This document shows, one piece after another, positions 16,648 to 24,337 of a DNA stretch of 64,000 bases. The stretch is taken from assembly GCF_003344625.1 (NCBI RefSeq), contig NZ_QPKJ02000001.1:124001-188000 (forward strand), in the 5' to 3' direction. Positions within the stretch are counted from its first letter, which is position 1. The number at the start of each line of letters is the position of its first letter. A program made the position numbers and the translations under genes. The DNA is from Solirubrobacter deserti. Lineage in GTDB: Bacteria > Actinomycetota > Thermoleophilia > Solirubrobacterales > Solirubrobacteraceae. A model generated the notes under the pieces. The model saw only the letters and a list, made by a program, of their open reading frames with translations. It was not told the DNA's origin and ran no database searches.

Positions 16648-17481
16648 TCAGTCCCCGACGAAGGCCAGCGCCCGCAGCGGGCCGCCGCTGCCGCCTTCGA
16701 TCTTCATCGGCAGCGCGATCACGTGGAAGCCCTCGGCCGGCAGCCGGTCGAGGTTCGCGACGTTCTCGAACACGGGGACCTGCGCGGCCGCCAGCACGCG
16801 GTGGGCCTCGAAGGCGGTCGACTGGCCGCGGTCGATGCTGGCCGTGTCGATGCCGACCGCCTTGACGCGCCTCTGCTCGACGAGCCAGCGCGCCGCTTGC
16901 TCGCTGAGGCCAGGGAAGTGCAGGTTCGGGACGGCGTCGGCGCCGCGGTCGGCCGTGCCCATGTAGCGGCGCGCGTCGGGCCAGTGACGAGCCCAGCCCG
17001 TCCGCAGCAGCACCACCGTGTTCGTCGCGATCCGGCCGTGCTCTGCCTCGAAGGCCTCGAGGTCGGCGACCGTGACGAGGTAATCGCGATCGGCGTCGGC
17101 CTTCGCGCGCACGTCGACGTTCACGGCCGGCCCGGCGAGCTTGCGCAGCGGGATCTCGTCGGCGGTGTCGCCGTTGCGCGCGAAGTGGATCGGCGCGTCG
17201 AGATGCGTCCCGCCGTGCTCGGCGGCGCGGAAGTTGTTCGCCGCGTAGTGCCAGCCGCCCTCGGTCTCACCGTCCGCGACCTCGGTCAGGCGGAACTGCT
17301 GCGCCGTCGGCCAGTAGATCGTGCGGCGGTTGAAGGCGTGGCTGAGATCGACGAGCCGATCGCCGGTCAGGTCGACCGTGGCCTCCGGCGGCTCCTGGGC
17401 GTCCGGCTGCTCGAGCTGGCCCGCGGCCACACCGGCCAGCCCCGCCGCTGCGGCGATGACGACGACAAACGAACCCCGCAT
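16648..17481 (-). CDS. Secreted cyclase-family (kynurenine formamidase-like) hydrolase
   Basis: 277 residues with an N-terminal signal-like segment (MRGSFVVVIAAAAGLAGVAAG). The metal-binding motif HGGTHLDAPIHF (HxGTHxDxPxH) defines the cyclase/kynurenine formamidase superfamily; VLLRTGWARHW and KAVGIDTASIDRG are also typical. A second conserved region near the C-terminus is FHVIALPMKIEGGSGGPLRA. Members hydrolyse N-formylkynurenine or isatin, or act on polyketides; export argues against a kynurenine pathway role. Its stop lies 4 bases from the end of the convergent YwqG-like gene. Confidence 0.85.
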   Translation of the reverse strand: MRGSFVVVIAAAAGLAGVAAGQLEQPDAQEPPEATVDLTGDRLVDLSHAFNRRTIYWPTAQQFRLTEVADGETEGGWHYAANNFRAAEHGGTHLDAPIHFARNGDTADEIPLRKLAGPAVNVDVRAKADADRDYLVTVADLEAFEAEHGRIATNTVVLLRTGWARHWPDARRYMGTADRGADAVPNLHFPGLSEQAARWLVEQRRVKAVGIDTASIDRGQSTAFEAHRVLAAAQVPVFENVANLDRLPAEGFHVIALPMKIEGGSGGPLRALAFVGD

Positions 17482-17567
17482 GCCCGCTCCTCCTCGTGCG
17501 CGCGACTTCCCTTACAGTCGCTGAGCGGTGAACGTTCGCACAAAACGCCCCGCCGCGAAAGCGCCGC

Positions 17568-18596
17568 TCAGAGGTCGCCGTCCGGCACCACACCCGCAAG
17601 GAAGCGCTCGACCTGCTCGTCGGTGAAGGGCGCGGTCGCCATCTCGGCGCGCAAGTGGAAGACGCGGAACAGGTGCACGATGTAGTGCATCCGCTGCTCG
17701 AGCGAGGACCAGTCCTCGGCGCCGCAGTCGTCGAGCGCCGGCGGCACCGGCTCGTACTGGTTCACGAGCGCGATCAGCTCCTCGTCCACGAGCTCGTGCA
17801 GCGTGTCCGGGTACGCGTCTTCCAGGTGCGTGCCGAGGGAGAGGATCCGGCCAGGCAGCGAGAGCACCATCAGCGAGTGCGTGATGACCTCGCGCGAGAA
17901 GCGGGCGACCAGGGTCTGGGCCGGCAGCGCCACCGCGCCGACCACCTTCGCGAGCCGCCGCCGCGTCGTCCCGCAGAGCATGCGCCCCAGCTCCTCCGCG
18001 GTGACGTAGGGCGCGTCCAACGCCTCGCCGATCTCGGGCTGCAGACGCGTCTGCTCGTGCAGCCCGATGCACAGGTTCGCGCGCAGCATCAGCTCGGCGC
18101 GGCGCTTGACGTCATCGGTCGCGAACGCCTCGTCGTAACACGCGAACGCGACCTGCAGCAGCGGCGCGTCGACCGCGAACGGACCGCCTTGCAGATAGCG
18201 CGCGAACTCGTAGCCGATCTCCGCGAACACCTTCAGGTTCCCGCGCGCCACGGCGTCCGAGGCCAGCTCGATCGCGTCGAACGGCGTGCGCAGCGGGGCC
18301 ATAACGCGCCCCACGCGCGAGGACTTGTCGAACAGCCCTTTGCGCAGCATCCAGCGGCCGACCGAGCGGAACGGGTGCAGCAGCGAGCGCCCGATGCAGA
18401 GCCGCCGCTCGATGTAGCCCATGGCGTCCTCGCCGCGGATCGTGCGGCCGGCCTGCCGTGAGGCCCAGGTCGCGTACGTGCACCAGTTCGCGCCCGCCCC
18501 GCTGCGCGCCGTGATCTCGGCGGCGAGCAGCGAGTAGGCGTAGGTGATCTCGAGGTTGCGGATGACGGGGTTGCGGATCGCGGCGATCCGCTCCAC
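17568..18596 (-). CDS. Conserved protein of unknown function
   Basis: 342 residues, GTG start at 18596. Mostly helical and soluble by eye; no signal peptide and no clear membrane span. The N-terminal stretch [19 protein letters not shown] then [18 protein letters not shown] looks strongly conserved; I recall similar proteins in other actinobacteria but cannot name a domain. The C-terminal half has [19 protein letters not shown] and [15 protein letters not shown]. It starts 11 bases after the LLM oxidoreductase stop and is probably co-transcribed with it, so an oxidoreductase-linked role is possible. No function is assigned. Confidence 0.7.
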   Translation of the reverse strand: MERIAAIRNPVIRNLEITYAYSLLAAEITARSGAGANWCTYATWASRQAGRTIRGEDAMGYIERRLCIGRSLLHPFRSVGRWMLRKGLFDKSSRVGRVMAPLRTPFDAIELASDAVARGNLKVFAEIGYEFARYLQGGPFAVDAPLLQVAFACYDEAFATDDVKRRAELMLRANLCIGLHEQTRLQPEIGEALDAPYVTAEELGRMLCGTTRRRLAKVVGAVALPAQTLVARFSREVITHSLMVLSLPGRILSLGTHLEDAYPDTLHELVDEELIALVNQYEPVPPALDDCGAEDWSSLEQRMHYIVHLFRVFHLRAEMATAPFTDEQVERFLAGVVPDGDL

Positions 18597-18607
18597 CTCG
18601 TCGGGCG

Positions 18608-19570
18608 TTACGCGGTGCGAGTCCCGATCACCGCCCCGAGCGTCTCACCCGCCAGCCTCACCGTCTCGACGTCGTGCACGTCCGGGAGCGTAATGGTGAT
18701 GCCGTCCAGGCCGGCGTCGAGATACGCCTGGACTTGCTCGGCGACCTCGCCCGGGTCACCGACGAACGCGCCCGCGCGGGCCTGCTCGGAGCCACCCGTG
18801 GCCGCCTGGAACTTGGCCTCGGCGTCATCGTGCGTCGATGCGATGTACACGCTTCCCATGCGCGTCTTGGTGATCTCCGCCGGGTCGCGGCCGACGTCCT
18901 CGCAGTGGCCCTCGAGCACGCCGAGGAGGTGCTTGACCCGCTCCACGTCGCCGAACAGGTTCGACCCGTCCGCGTACTGGGCGACGAACCGCAGCGTCTT
19001 GCGCTCGCCGCTGCCGCCGATCAGGATCGGGATGTCGCCGCGGATCGGCTTCGGGTTGTTGAACGCGCCCTCGACGTGGAAGTGCTTGCCGCGTACGGTC
19101 GCCACGTCCTGCGTGAACAGCGCGCGGCAGATCTGCAGCGCGTCCTCCAGATACTCGAAGCGCGTCTTCAAGGGCGGGAACTCGTACCCGTAGGCCTTGT
19201 GCTCGTCCTCGAACCAGGCGGCGCCCAGCCCGAGCACGGCGCGCCCGCCGCTGATCACGTCCAGCGTCGTGGTGATCTTGGCCACCAGCGCCGGGTTGCG
19301 GTAGGTGACCCCGCCGACCAGCAGCCCGAGGTGGATGGAGGACGTCCGCGCGGCGATCGCGGCCAGCATCGTGTTGCCGTCGAACATGTGGTTCTCGGGC
19401 GGGCCGACCGGACCGATCTGGTGCAGGTGGTCCATCAGCGAGAGCGAGCTGAAGCCGGATTCCTCGGCGGCCGTGGCGATCTCGACGAGCTTCTCGAACA
19501 GCGCGCCGGGCGCCACGTCCGGGTAGTTGAAGTTCGGGACATGGAGGTCCAGCTGAAACGGTGCGCGCAT
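18608..19570 (-). CDS. LLM-class F420-dependent oxidoreductase
   Basis: 320 residues of the luciferase-like monooxygenase fold. Typical segments are SLMDHLHQIGPVG, LGLLVGGVTYRNPALVAKI, DVISGGRAVLGLGAAWFEDEH and PILIGGSGERKTLRFVAQYA. This layout belongs to the group annotated as F420-dependent TIGR03560 proteins. It transfers hydride between F420 and an unknown substrate. It heads a two-gene minus unit with the unknown 342-residue protein and is divergent from the response regulator across 77 bp. Confidence 0.87.
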   Translation of the reverse strand: MRAPFQLDLHVPNFNYPDVAPGALFEKLVEIATAAEESGFSSLSLMDHLHQIGPVGPPENHMFDGNTMLAAIAARTSSIHLGLLVGGVTYRNPALVAKITTTLDVISGGRAVLGLGAAWFEDEHKAYGYEFPPLKTRFEYLEDALQICRALFTQDVATVRGKHFHVEGAFNNPKPIRGDIPILIGGSGERKTLRFVAQYADGSNLFGDVERVKHLLGVLEGHCEDVGRDPAEITKTRMGSVYIASTHDDAEAKFQAATGGSEQARAGAFVGDPGEVAEQVQAYLDAGLDGITITLPDVHDVETVRLAGETLGAVIGTRTA

Positions 19571-19647
19571 GGTGGTTCACACGCTACCCGCGCAACGGCT
19601 CAGGCCTTTCCCAGGAAACCCACAGCCAACGAGCCGATACTGCCCGT

Positions 19648-20340
19648 GTGAACGAGTCCAGCCGAGTTCTCGTCGTTGACGACGAGCCCAACATCGTCGA
19701 CGTCATCTCGATGGCCCTTCGCTTCCAGGGCTTCGCCGTGGAGTCGGCGGGGACCGGCGCCGACGCGCTCACGCAGGTCGCGGCCTTCCGTCCGGACCTG
19801 ATCGTCCTCGACGTGATGCTCCCGGACATGGAGGGCTTCGAGGTCGCCAAGCGCCTGGGCGCCGAGCGCGCGGGCACGCCGATCATCTTCCTCACCGCGC
19901 GCGACGCGCCCGAGGACAAGATCCGAGGGCTCACCACGGGCGGCGACGACTATGTCACCAAGCCCTTCAGCCTCGAGGAGCTGCTGGCGCGGGTGCGCAA
20001 TGTGCTGCGCCGCACCGGGGCGGCCGAGCCGGAGTCCAGCCGCCTGTCGTTCGAGGACCTCGAGCTCGACGAGGACACACGCGAGGTCGCGCGCGGCGGC
20101 GAGCCGATCGACCTCACCGCCACCGAGTACCGGCTGCTGCGCTACCTGATGCTCAACCCGCGCCGCGTCCTCACGCGCGCGCAGCTGCTCGACCACGTGT
20201 GGGACTACGACTTCGGCGGCGACGCGCGCGTGCTGGAGACCTACATCTCCTACCTGCGCAAGAAGCTCGACCAGCACGGGCCGTCGCTGATCCACACCGT
20301 GCGCGGCGTCGGTTACACGCTGCGCGCGCCGCGGGCATGA
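19648..20340 (+). CDS. OmpR/PhoB-family response regulator
   Basis: 230 residues from GTG 19648; the longer reading upstream covers the intergenic region. Receiver domain: VLVVDDEPNIVDVI, phospho-acceptor Asp in LIVLDVMLPDMEGF, FLTARD and the Lys in YVTKPFSLEELLARV. Winged-helix output domain: LTATEYRLLRYLMLNPRRV and YISYLRKKLDQHG ending in HTVRGVGYTLRAP. Its stop overlaps the kinase ATG (ATGA), so the pair is coupled. Targets are unknown; the acidic-peptide/lysozyme cassette directly downstream on the same strand is a candidate. Confidence 0.94.
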   Translation: MNESSRVLVVDDEPNIVDVISMALRFQGFAVESAGTGADALTQVAAFRPDLIVLDVMLPDMEGFEVAKRLGAERAGTPIIFLTARDAPEDKIRGLTTGGDDYVTKPFSLEELLARVRNVLRRTGAAEPESSRLSFEDLELDEDTREVARGGEPIDLTATEYRLLRYLMLNPRRVLTRAQLLDHVWDYDFGGDARVLETYISYLRKKLDQHGPSLIHTVRGVGYTLRAPRA

Positions 20341-21725
20341 TCGCTTCGCTGCGTGGGCGGCTGGTCGCCGGCGTGCTCGCGTTGGCCGCTGCGGGCATGC
20401 TGCTCGTCGGCGGGATCACGTACGCCCAGCAGCGCTCGTTCCAGCTCGACCGCGTCGACGAGCAGCTGCAGAGCGCGTCCGTGGCGCTCCAGCACCAGCT
20501 GCTCGACCCGGACCGGCCGTTCAAGGGCGGGCGAGGCCGCGGCGGTCCGCCGCCCGGGGCGGGCGCGCCCACCGACACGTACGGGCAGCTGCGCGACGAG
20601 TCCGGCGCGGTCCTGGACGGCGAGTTCCTCGGCCCGGACGACACCAGCGAGGCGCCGCAGCTGCCGGAGGACATCCCGGTGGGCGGCGAGCAGACCGTGG
20701 ACACGCCGCAGGGCTCCTACCGCGTGCTCGCCGTGACCAACCCGAACGGCACGATCACCGTCGCGGCGATCCCGATGAACGCGACCGACCAGGCACTGGA
20801 CCGGCTGCTGCTCGTTCTCGCGCTGGTGATCGCCGGCGTGCTGGCGCTCGTCGGCGCGTTCGCGTGGGTCGTCGTGCGCGTCGGCCTGCTTCCGCTCGAC
20901 CGCATGGGCCACACGGCCGCCGCGATCGCCGGCGGCGACCTCTCGCACCGTGTGGAGAGCACCGATCCGCGCACGGAGGTCGGCCGCCTCGGCACGGCCT
21001 TGAATCGCATGCTCGACCGGCTCGAGGACGCGTTCGCCGCGCGCGAGACGAGCCAGGAGCGCCTGCGCCGCTTCATCGCCGACGCCTCGCACGAGCTGCG
21101 CACGCCGCTCGTCTCGATCCGCGGCTACGCGGAGCTCCACCGCATGGGCGCCGCGCGCTCCGAAGACGACGTGGCCAAGGCGATGCGCCGGATCGAGGAC
21201 GAGGCCGCGCGCATGGGGGTGCTCGTCGAGGATCTGCTCACGCTCGCGCGGCTGGACGAGGTGCGCAGCGCACCGCACGGGCCGGTCGACCTGGCGGTGC
21301 TCGCCAAGGACGCGGTGGACGACGCGCGGGTGACCGCGCCGGACCGCGAGATCTCGCTCGCCGCGGAGCGCGGCTACGTGACCGGCGACGCCGACCAGCT
21401 GCGCCAGGTGCTCGCGAACCTGCTGCGCAACGCGCTCGTGCACACGCCCGATGGAACGCCGATCGACGTCTCGGTGCAAGCGTCGGACGGCACCGTCGCG
21501 CTGGAGGTGCGCGACCATGGCCGCGGGCTGCCCGGGGCGAACCCGAGCGCGCTGTTCGAGCGCTTCTGGCGCGCCGAGGGCGGGCGCGAGCGCGGCAAGG
21601 GCGGCGCCGGCCTCGGCCTGGCGATCGTCGCCGGAATCGTGGACGCGCACGGCGGAACCGTCAGCGCCGCCAACGCCCCGGACGGGGGCGCGGCCTTCCA
21701 GGTACGCTTCCCGGCGCGTGGCTGA
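20337..21725 (+). CDS. Sensor histidine kinase
   Basis: 462 residues. TM1 is near residues 8-28, followed by an extracytoplasmic sensor of about 130 residues with a Gly/Pro-rich stretch (GGRGRGGPPPGAGAPTD). TM2 (LLLVLALVIAGVLALVGAFA) leads into HAMP (GLLPLDRMGHTAAAIAGGDL), then the H-box FIADASHELRTPLVSIRGYA with the phospho-accepting His, and the N, D and G boxes (NLLRNALVH, VRDHGRGLPG, GGAGLGLAIV). Partner of the overlapping response regulator. The stimulus is unknown. Confidence 0.94.
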   Translation: MIASLRGRLVAGVLALAAAGMLLVGGITYAQQRSFQLDRVDEQLQSASVALQHQLLDPDRPFKGGRGRGGPPPGAGAPTDTYGQLRDESGAVLDGEFLGPDDTSEAPQLPEDIPVGGEQTVDTPQGSYRVLAVTNPNGTITVAAIPMNATDQALDRLLLVLALVIAGVLALVGAFAWVVVRVGLLPLDRMGHTAAAIAGGDLSHRVESTDPRTEVGRLGTALNRMLDRLEDAFAARETSQERLRRFIADASHELRTPLVSIRGYAELHRMGAARSEDDVAKAMRRIEDEAARMGVLVEDLLTLARLDEVRSAPHGPVDLAVLAKDAVDDARVTAPDREISLAAERGYVTGDADQLRQVLANLLRNALVHTPDGTPIDVSVQASDGTVALEVRDHGRGLPGANPSALFERFWRAEGGRERGKGGAGLGLAIVAGIVDAHGGTVSAANAPDGGAAFQVRFPARG

Positions 21726-21816
21726 GTGGGTGCCGTCGCGGCTGGGGTTCATCCACGCGCGTTCTCCAGTCACTCTGACCGACGCACGCATCGGTGCGCT
21801 CTCATACGCAGCAGCC

Positions 21817-21846
21817 TTGACGGGCTGTGCCGACGCGAACCAGAAT
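21817..21846 (+). promoter_or_regulatory. Candidate promoter for the acidic-peptide/lysozyme cassette
   Basis: TTGACG (21817-21822) and CAGAAT (21841-21846) are separated by 18 bases and lie 5 bases before the ATG at 21852. If real, the transcript would start at or very near the initiation codon, giving a leaderless mRNA, which is common in actinobacteria. The surrounding 126 bp after the kinase stop is lower in GC. Called by eye only. Confidence 0.4.
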
Positions 21847-21851
21847 CGCGC

Positions 21852-21965
21852 ATGTCCGCCCTTCCCGCTCTCGATGACGATCTCGTCGACGACGAGGTCG
21901 AGCTGGCCGACGAAGAGCCGGCGCTCGACTCGCGCCTGACCCCCGATCCGCCGGATGAGCCATGA
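21852..21965 (+). CDS. Tiny acidic protein (37 aa), first gene of the hydrolase cassette
   Basis: 37 residues, MSALPALDDDLVDDEVELAD and onward, with 14 Asp/Glu and one Arg. No signal peptide or membrane segment. Its TGA overlaps the lysozyme ATG (ATGA), the usual mark of translational coupling, which argues that it is translated. A longer frame exists upstream, but the candidate promoter favours this ATG. Function unknown. Its extreme negative charge contrasts with the Arg-rich C-terminus of the next protein, suggesting (inference) a binding partner, inhibitor or chaperone. It could also be a translational-coupling leader with no protein role. Confidence 0.6.
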   Translation: MSALPALDDDLVDDEVELADEEPALDSRLTPDPPDEP

Positions 21966-22636
21966 GGACGAGCACGGTCGGCGTCGCCCTCATCAAGGAG
22001 TTCGAGGGCTTCCCGTACAACGGGCGCCCCTACCAGGACATGGTCAAGGTGTGGACCATCGGCTACGGCCACACCAAGGGCGTCGGTCCAGGCACGAAGC
22101 CGCTCACCGAGGCGCAGGCCAGCCGCCTGCTGCAGCAGGATCTCGACGAGCACTACGCGCCCGCGGTGTTGAACCTGGGCCTGCCGCTGGAGCAGAACCA
22201 GTTCGACGCGCTGGTGTCGTTCGTCTACAACTGCGGCCCGGGCGCGCTCGCGCCGAGCACGACGATCGGCCGTGAGCTGCGCGCGCGGCGCTGGCAGGCT
22301 GCCGCGGACGCGCTGCTGATGTGGGACAAGGCGGGCGGTCGGCGCGTCGCGGGGCTCACCCGTCGCCGGCACGCCGAGCGGGCGCTGTTCCTCGACGACA
22401 TCGACCCGCTCGAGGGCTACACCGAGCATGAGAAGGCCTGGATCCGCGAGTACGACGAGCTGCGGCGGGCGGACACCGACCTCGAGCGGCGGCGCGAGCT
22501 GCGCGAGAAGATGCGCGCGCAGCGCAAACGCATCTGGCGCGCCGCGCAACCCGCCGAGAAGGGCGGCGACGGCCAGGGCTGGGAGCACGCCCACCGCCGC
22601 TCGCGCTACCGCTCGCTCAAGGCCCGTTCGAGCTGA
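21962..22636 (+). CDS. GH24 lysozyme with Arg-rich C-terminal module
   Basis: 224 residues. Residues 5-140 are a phage-type lysozyme: Glu15 (KEFEGF), Asp26 (YQDMVKVW) and Thr32 (WTIGYGHT) match the GH24 catalytic Glu-Asp-Thr; LEQNQFDALVSFVYNCGPGA and GLTRRRHAERALFL are conserved GH24 stretches. It cleaves the MurNAc-GlcNAc bond of peptidoglycan. No signal peptide is present. Residues about 155-224 form a charged helical module rich in Arg (ELRRADTDLERRRELREKM) ending in GWEHAHRRSRYRSL, a pattern shared with the next gene's C-terminus. It overlaps the acidic ORF and ends 2 bases before the M15 gene. Confidence 0.88.
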   Translation: MRTSTVGVALIKEFEGFPYNGRPYQDMVKVWTIGYGHTKGVGPGTKPLTEAQASRLLQQDLDEHYAPAVLNLGLPLEQNQFDALVSFVYNCGPGALAPSTTIGRELRARRWQAAADALLMWDKAGGRRVAGLTRRRHAERALFLDDIDPLEGYTEHEKAWIREYDELRRADTDLERRRELREKMRAQRKRIWRAAQPAEKGGDGQGWEHAHRRSRYRSLKARSS

Positions 22637-22638
22637 TC

Positions 22639-23316
22639 ATGCCCCCGGCCAATGGCGAGCTCACCGAGCGCGACCTCAGCCCGATCCCGGGCGGACGACT
22701 GCGCGCCGACGCCGCTGACGCGTGGCTGGCGATGCGCCGCCGGATCGCATCCGAGCGCGGCCTCTGGATCTGCCCGACGTCCCCGCGCACGTCCTATCGC
22801 TCCTACGCCGACCAGGAGCACTTCTGGCGGCTCTACCAGTCCGGCCGCGGGGCGCTCGCCGCGCGGCCCGGCAGCTCCAACCACGGCTGGGGGATCGCCG
22901 TCGACCTCCCGCGGCCGGAGATGGCCGCCGCGGTGCGTGCGGTCGCCCACGAGTACGGCTGGGGGATCGCGGGCGGCAAGCTGCGCTCGGACGCCATGTC
23001 GGAGTGGTGGCACTGCACGTTCCACCCGGGCGTCTACAAGGGCGGGGCGGCCAAGCCCAAGCACGTGCACCCGTACAAGCTCATGAGCGACAAGGAGCGG
23101 GAGGCGCGCGACATCCTGCTCCACCAGCGGCGGGTGGCGCGCCGCGCGGGTGGCTGGTCGCAGGTCGATGAGATGCACCTGCGCAAGGCCAAGCAGGCCA
23201 AGAAGGACCTGCGCCAGTACGCGGTCAACCTCCGCGTCGCCGCGGAGCGGACGGGGTGGGACGAGAACCACCGCAGGGCGCGCTACGCGTACATCAACCA
23301 GCTGATCGGAGCCTGA
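22639..23316 (+). CDS. VanY/M15-type D,D- or L,D-carboxypeptidase with the same C-terminal module
   Basis: 225 residues. Zinc-peptidase signatures are SSNHGWGIAVDLP (SxHxxGxAxD) and EWWHCTFHP (ExxH), with RTSYRSYADQEHFWRLY upstream; together these define peptidase M15. It trims or cuts peptidoglycan stem peptides. No signal peptide. Residues about 150-225 are a Lys/Arg-rich helical tail (HLRKAKQAKKDLRQYAVNL) ending GWDENHRRARYAYI, which aligns with the lysozyme tail. It starts 2 bases after the lysozyme stop and ends one base before a second acidic ORF. Confidence 0.87.
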   Translation: MPPANGELTERDLSPIPGGRLRADAADAWLAMRRRIASERGLWICPTSPRTSYRSYADQEHFWRLYQSGRGALAARPGSSNHGWGIAVDLPRPEMAAAVRAVAHEYGWGIAGGKLRSDAMSEWWHCTFHPGVYKGGAAKPKHVHPYKLMSDKEREARDILLHQRRVARRAGGWSQVDEMHLRKAKQAKKDLRQYAVNLRVAAERTGWDENHRRARYAYINQLIGA

Positions 23317-23317
23317 G

Positions 23318-23479
23318 ATGGAGACGACCGCCGAGCCCGTGACCGAGACGACGACGTTCGGTCCCCCTGACGCCGACTACCAGGGCATTGCCGACGCGCC
23401 CGACGCCGCGTTCGACGAAGCCGACGACGACTACGACATCGAGACGCCCGACGACGGCGAGCCCGACGGCCTCGACTAG
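23318..23479 (+). CDS. Second tiny acidic protein (53 aa) closing the cassette
   Basis: 53 residues starting METTAEPVTETTTFGPPDAD and ending EPDGLD, with 19 Asp/Glu and no Lys or Arg. The ATG follows the M15 stop by a single base, so translation is probably coupled. The stop at 23477-23479 overlaps the 3' end of the convergent M74-like gene by 4 bases. No sequence match to the first acidic protein beyond composition. Function unknown; likely (inference) to act with the basic hydrolases. Confidence 0.6.
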   Translation: METTAEPVTETTTFGPPDADYQGIADAPDAAFDEADDDYDIETPDDGEPDGLD

Positions 23480-24234
23480 CCCAGCCGGATGTGGACGTGG
23501 TTGTCGTGGTTCGGCCACGGCTGCACGCCGCGCCCGCGCAGCTTCAGCGACGGCCCCACGAGCAGCGTCGGCACGCCCGCCCGGATGAAGCGGTCCACGA
23601 GGTCCTGCGCGAGCCGGCGGTCGACCTGCGCCGCCGTGAGCGGCGCCCGCTCCCGGCCATCCTTGCGGGGGTAGTAGACGTCCGCGTCGAGCCCGTTCTG
23701 GTGCGAGACGTGGCCGAGCGGCCCGTACGCCCGCCCGAAGTCCCCCCCACGCGGACGTGACAGGTCGCCGATCAGCAGCCGCGGCGCGTGCGGGTGCGCG
23801 CGGGCGAACGCGCGCGTGACGCGCAGCAGCAGCCGCACGAGCTCGTCGGTGCCGTACCGCCGCCACCACCGGTTCGGCGTCGTCTTGCGCACCGGGTCCC
23901 AGGTGAGGAAGTGCGTGCCGCGCACGGGCAGCTTGACGCCGCGCACGAGCCGCCCGCCGGTGGGGGAGCCGAGCGCACGCGAGGAACGCCACGCGACAGG
24001 CGGCGCCGCCGGGCCACGAGGCCGGGCGGGCGGGCGGGCACGACGTGCTGCACGCGGCCCGCCGCGCGCCTCGGAGGCCCCGCCGCTCGGCCTCGCGTCG
24101 TCGCCGCGCGCCTGCGCGGCCGCGCGGTCCTCGCGCGTCTCCGCGCGGCCCTCGCCGCGCGCCCCCGCGACGATCGCGGCCAACGCCGCGCTCACGGCGA
24201 GCAGCGACATGACGGCGACCAGGCGGCGCAACAT
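23476..24234 (-). CDS. Secreted MepA/M74-like murein endopeptidase
   Basis: 252 residues. Signal peptide or anchor at the N-terminus (RLVAVMSLLAVSAALAAIVAG), then a low-complexity Arg/Ala/Pro/Glu linker (about residues 25-85). The catalytic part has RLLIGDLSRPRGGDFG, GHVSHQNGLDADVYYPRKDG (HxxHxxGxD) and the C-terminal NHDNHVHIRLG, the LAS/M74 zinc ligand pattern of penicillin-insensitive murein endopeptidase. It cuts peptidoglycan crosslinks. It is convergent with the acidic-peptide/hydrolase cassette, so three wall hydrolases sit within 2.4 kb. Unlike its neighbours it has an export signal and lacks the shared C-terminal module. Confidence 0.85.
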   Translation of the reverse strand: MLRRLVAVMSLLAVSAALAAIVAGARGEGRAETREDRAAAQARGDDARPSGGASEARGGPRAARRARPPARPRGPAAPPVAWRSSRALGSPTGGRLVRGVKLPVRGTHFLTWDPVRKTTPNRWWRRYGTDELVRLLLRVTRAFARAHPHAPRLLIGDLSRPRGGDFGRAYGPLGHVSHQNGLDADVYYPRKDGRERAPLTAAQVDRRLAQDLVDRFIRAGVPTLLVGPSLKLRGRGVQPWPNHDNHVHIRLG

Positions 24235-24337
24235 CAGGCGGGCGACGGTAGGGCGGACGAGATGACGAATCTCTTACGGCGGCGCCCGCGGCCCGAGTCC
24301 CAGGGTCCTCTCAGGCTCGTCCCAAGGGGCTCACACG

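Noticed and set aside
17520..17545. GAACGTTC upstream of the minus-strand unknown gene as an SOS box
   Set aside because: The LexA consensus needs four bases between GAAC and GTTC; here there are none, and the site lies downstream of the unknown gene's stop.
21962..23316. Prophage lysis module
   Set aside because: No holin, integrase, capsid, tail or attachment repeats nearby; flanked by chromosomal regulators and a secreted endopeptidase.
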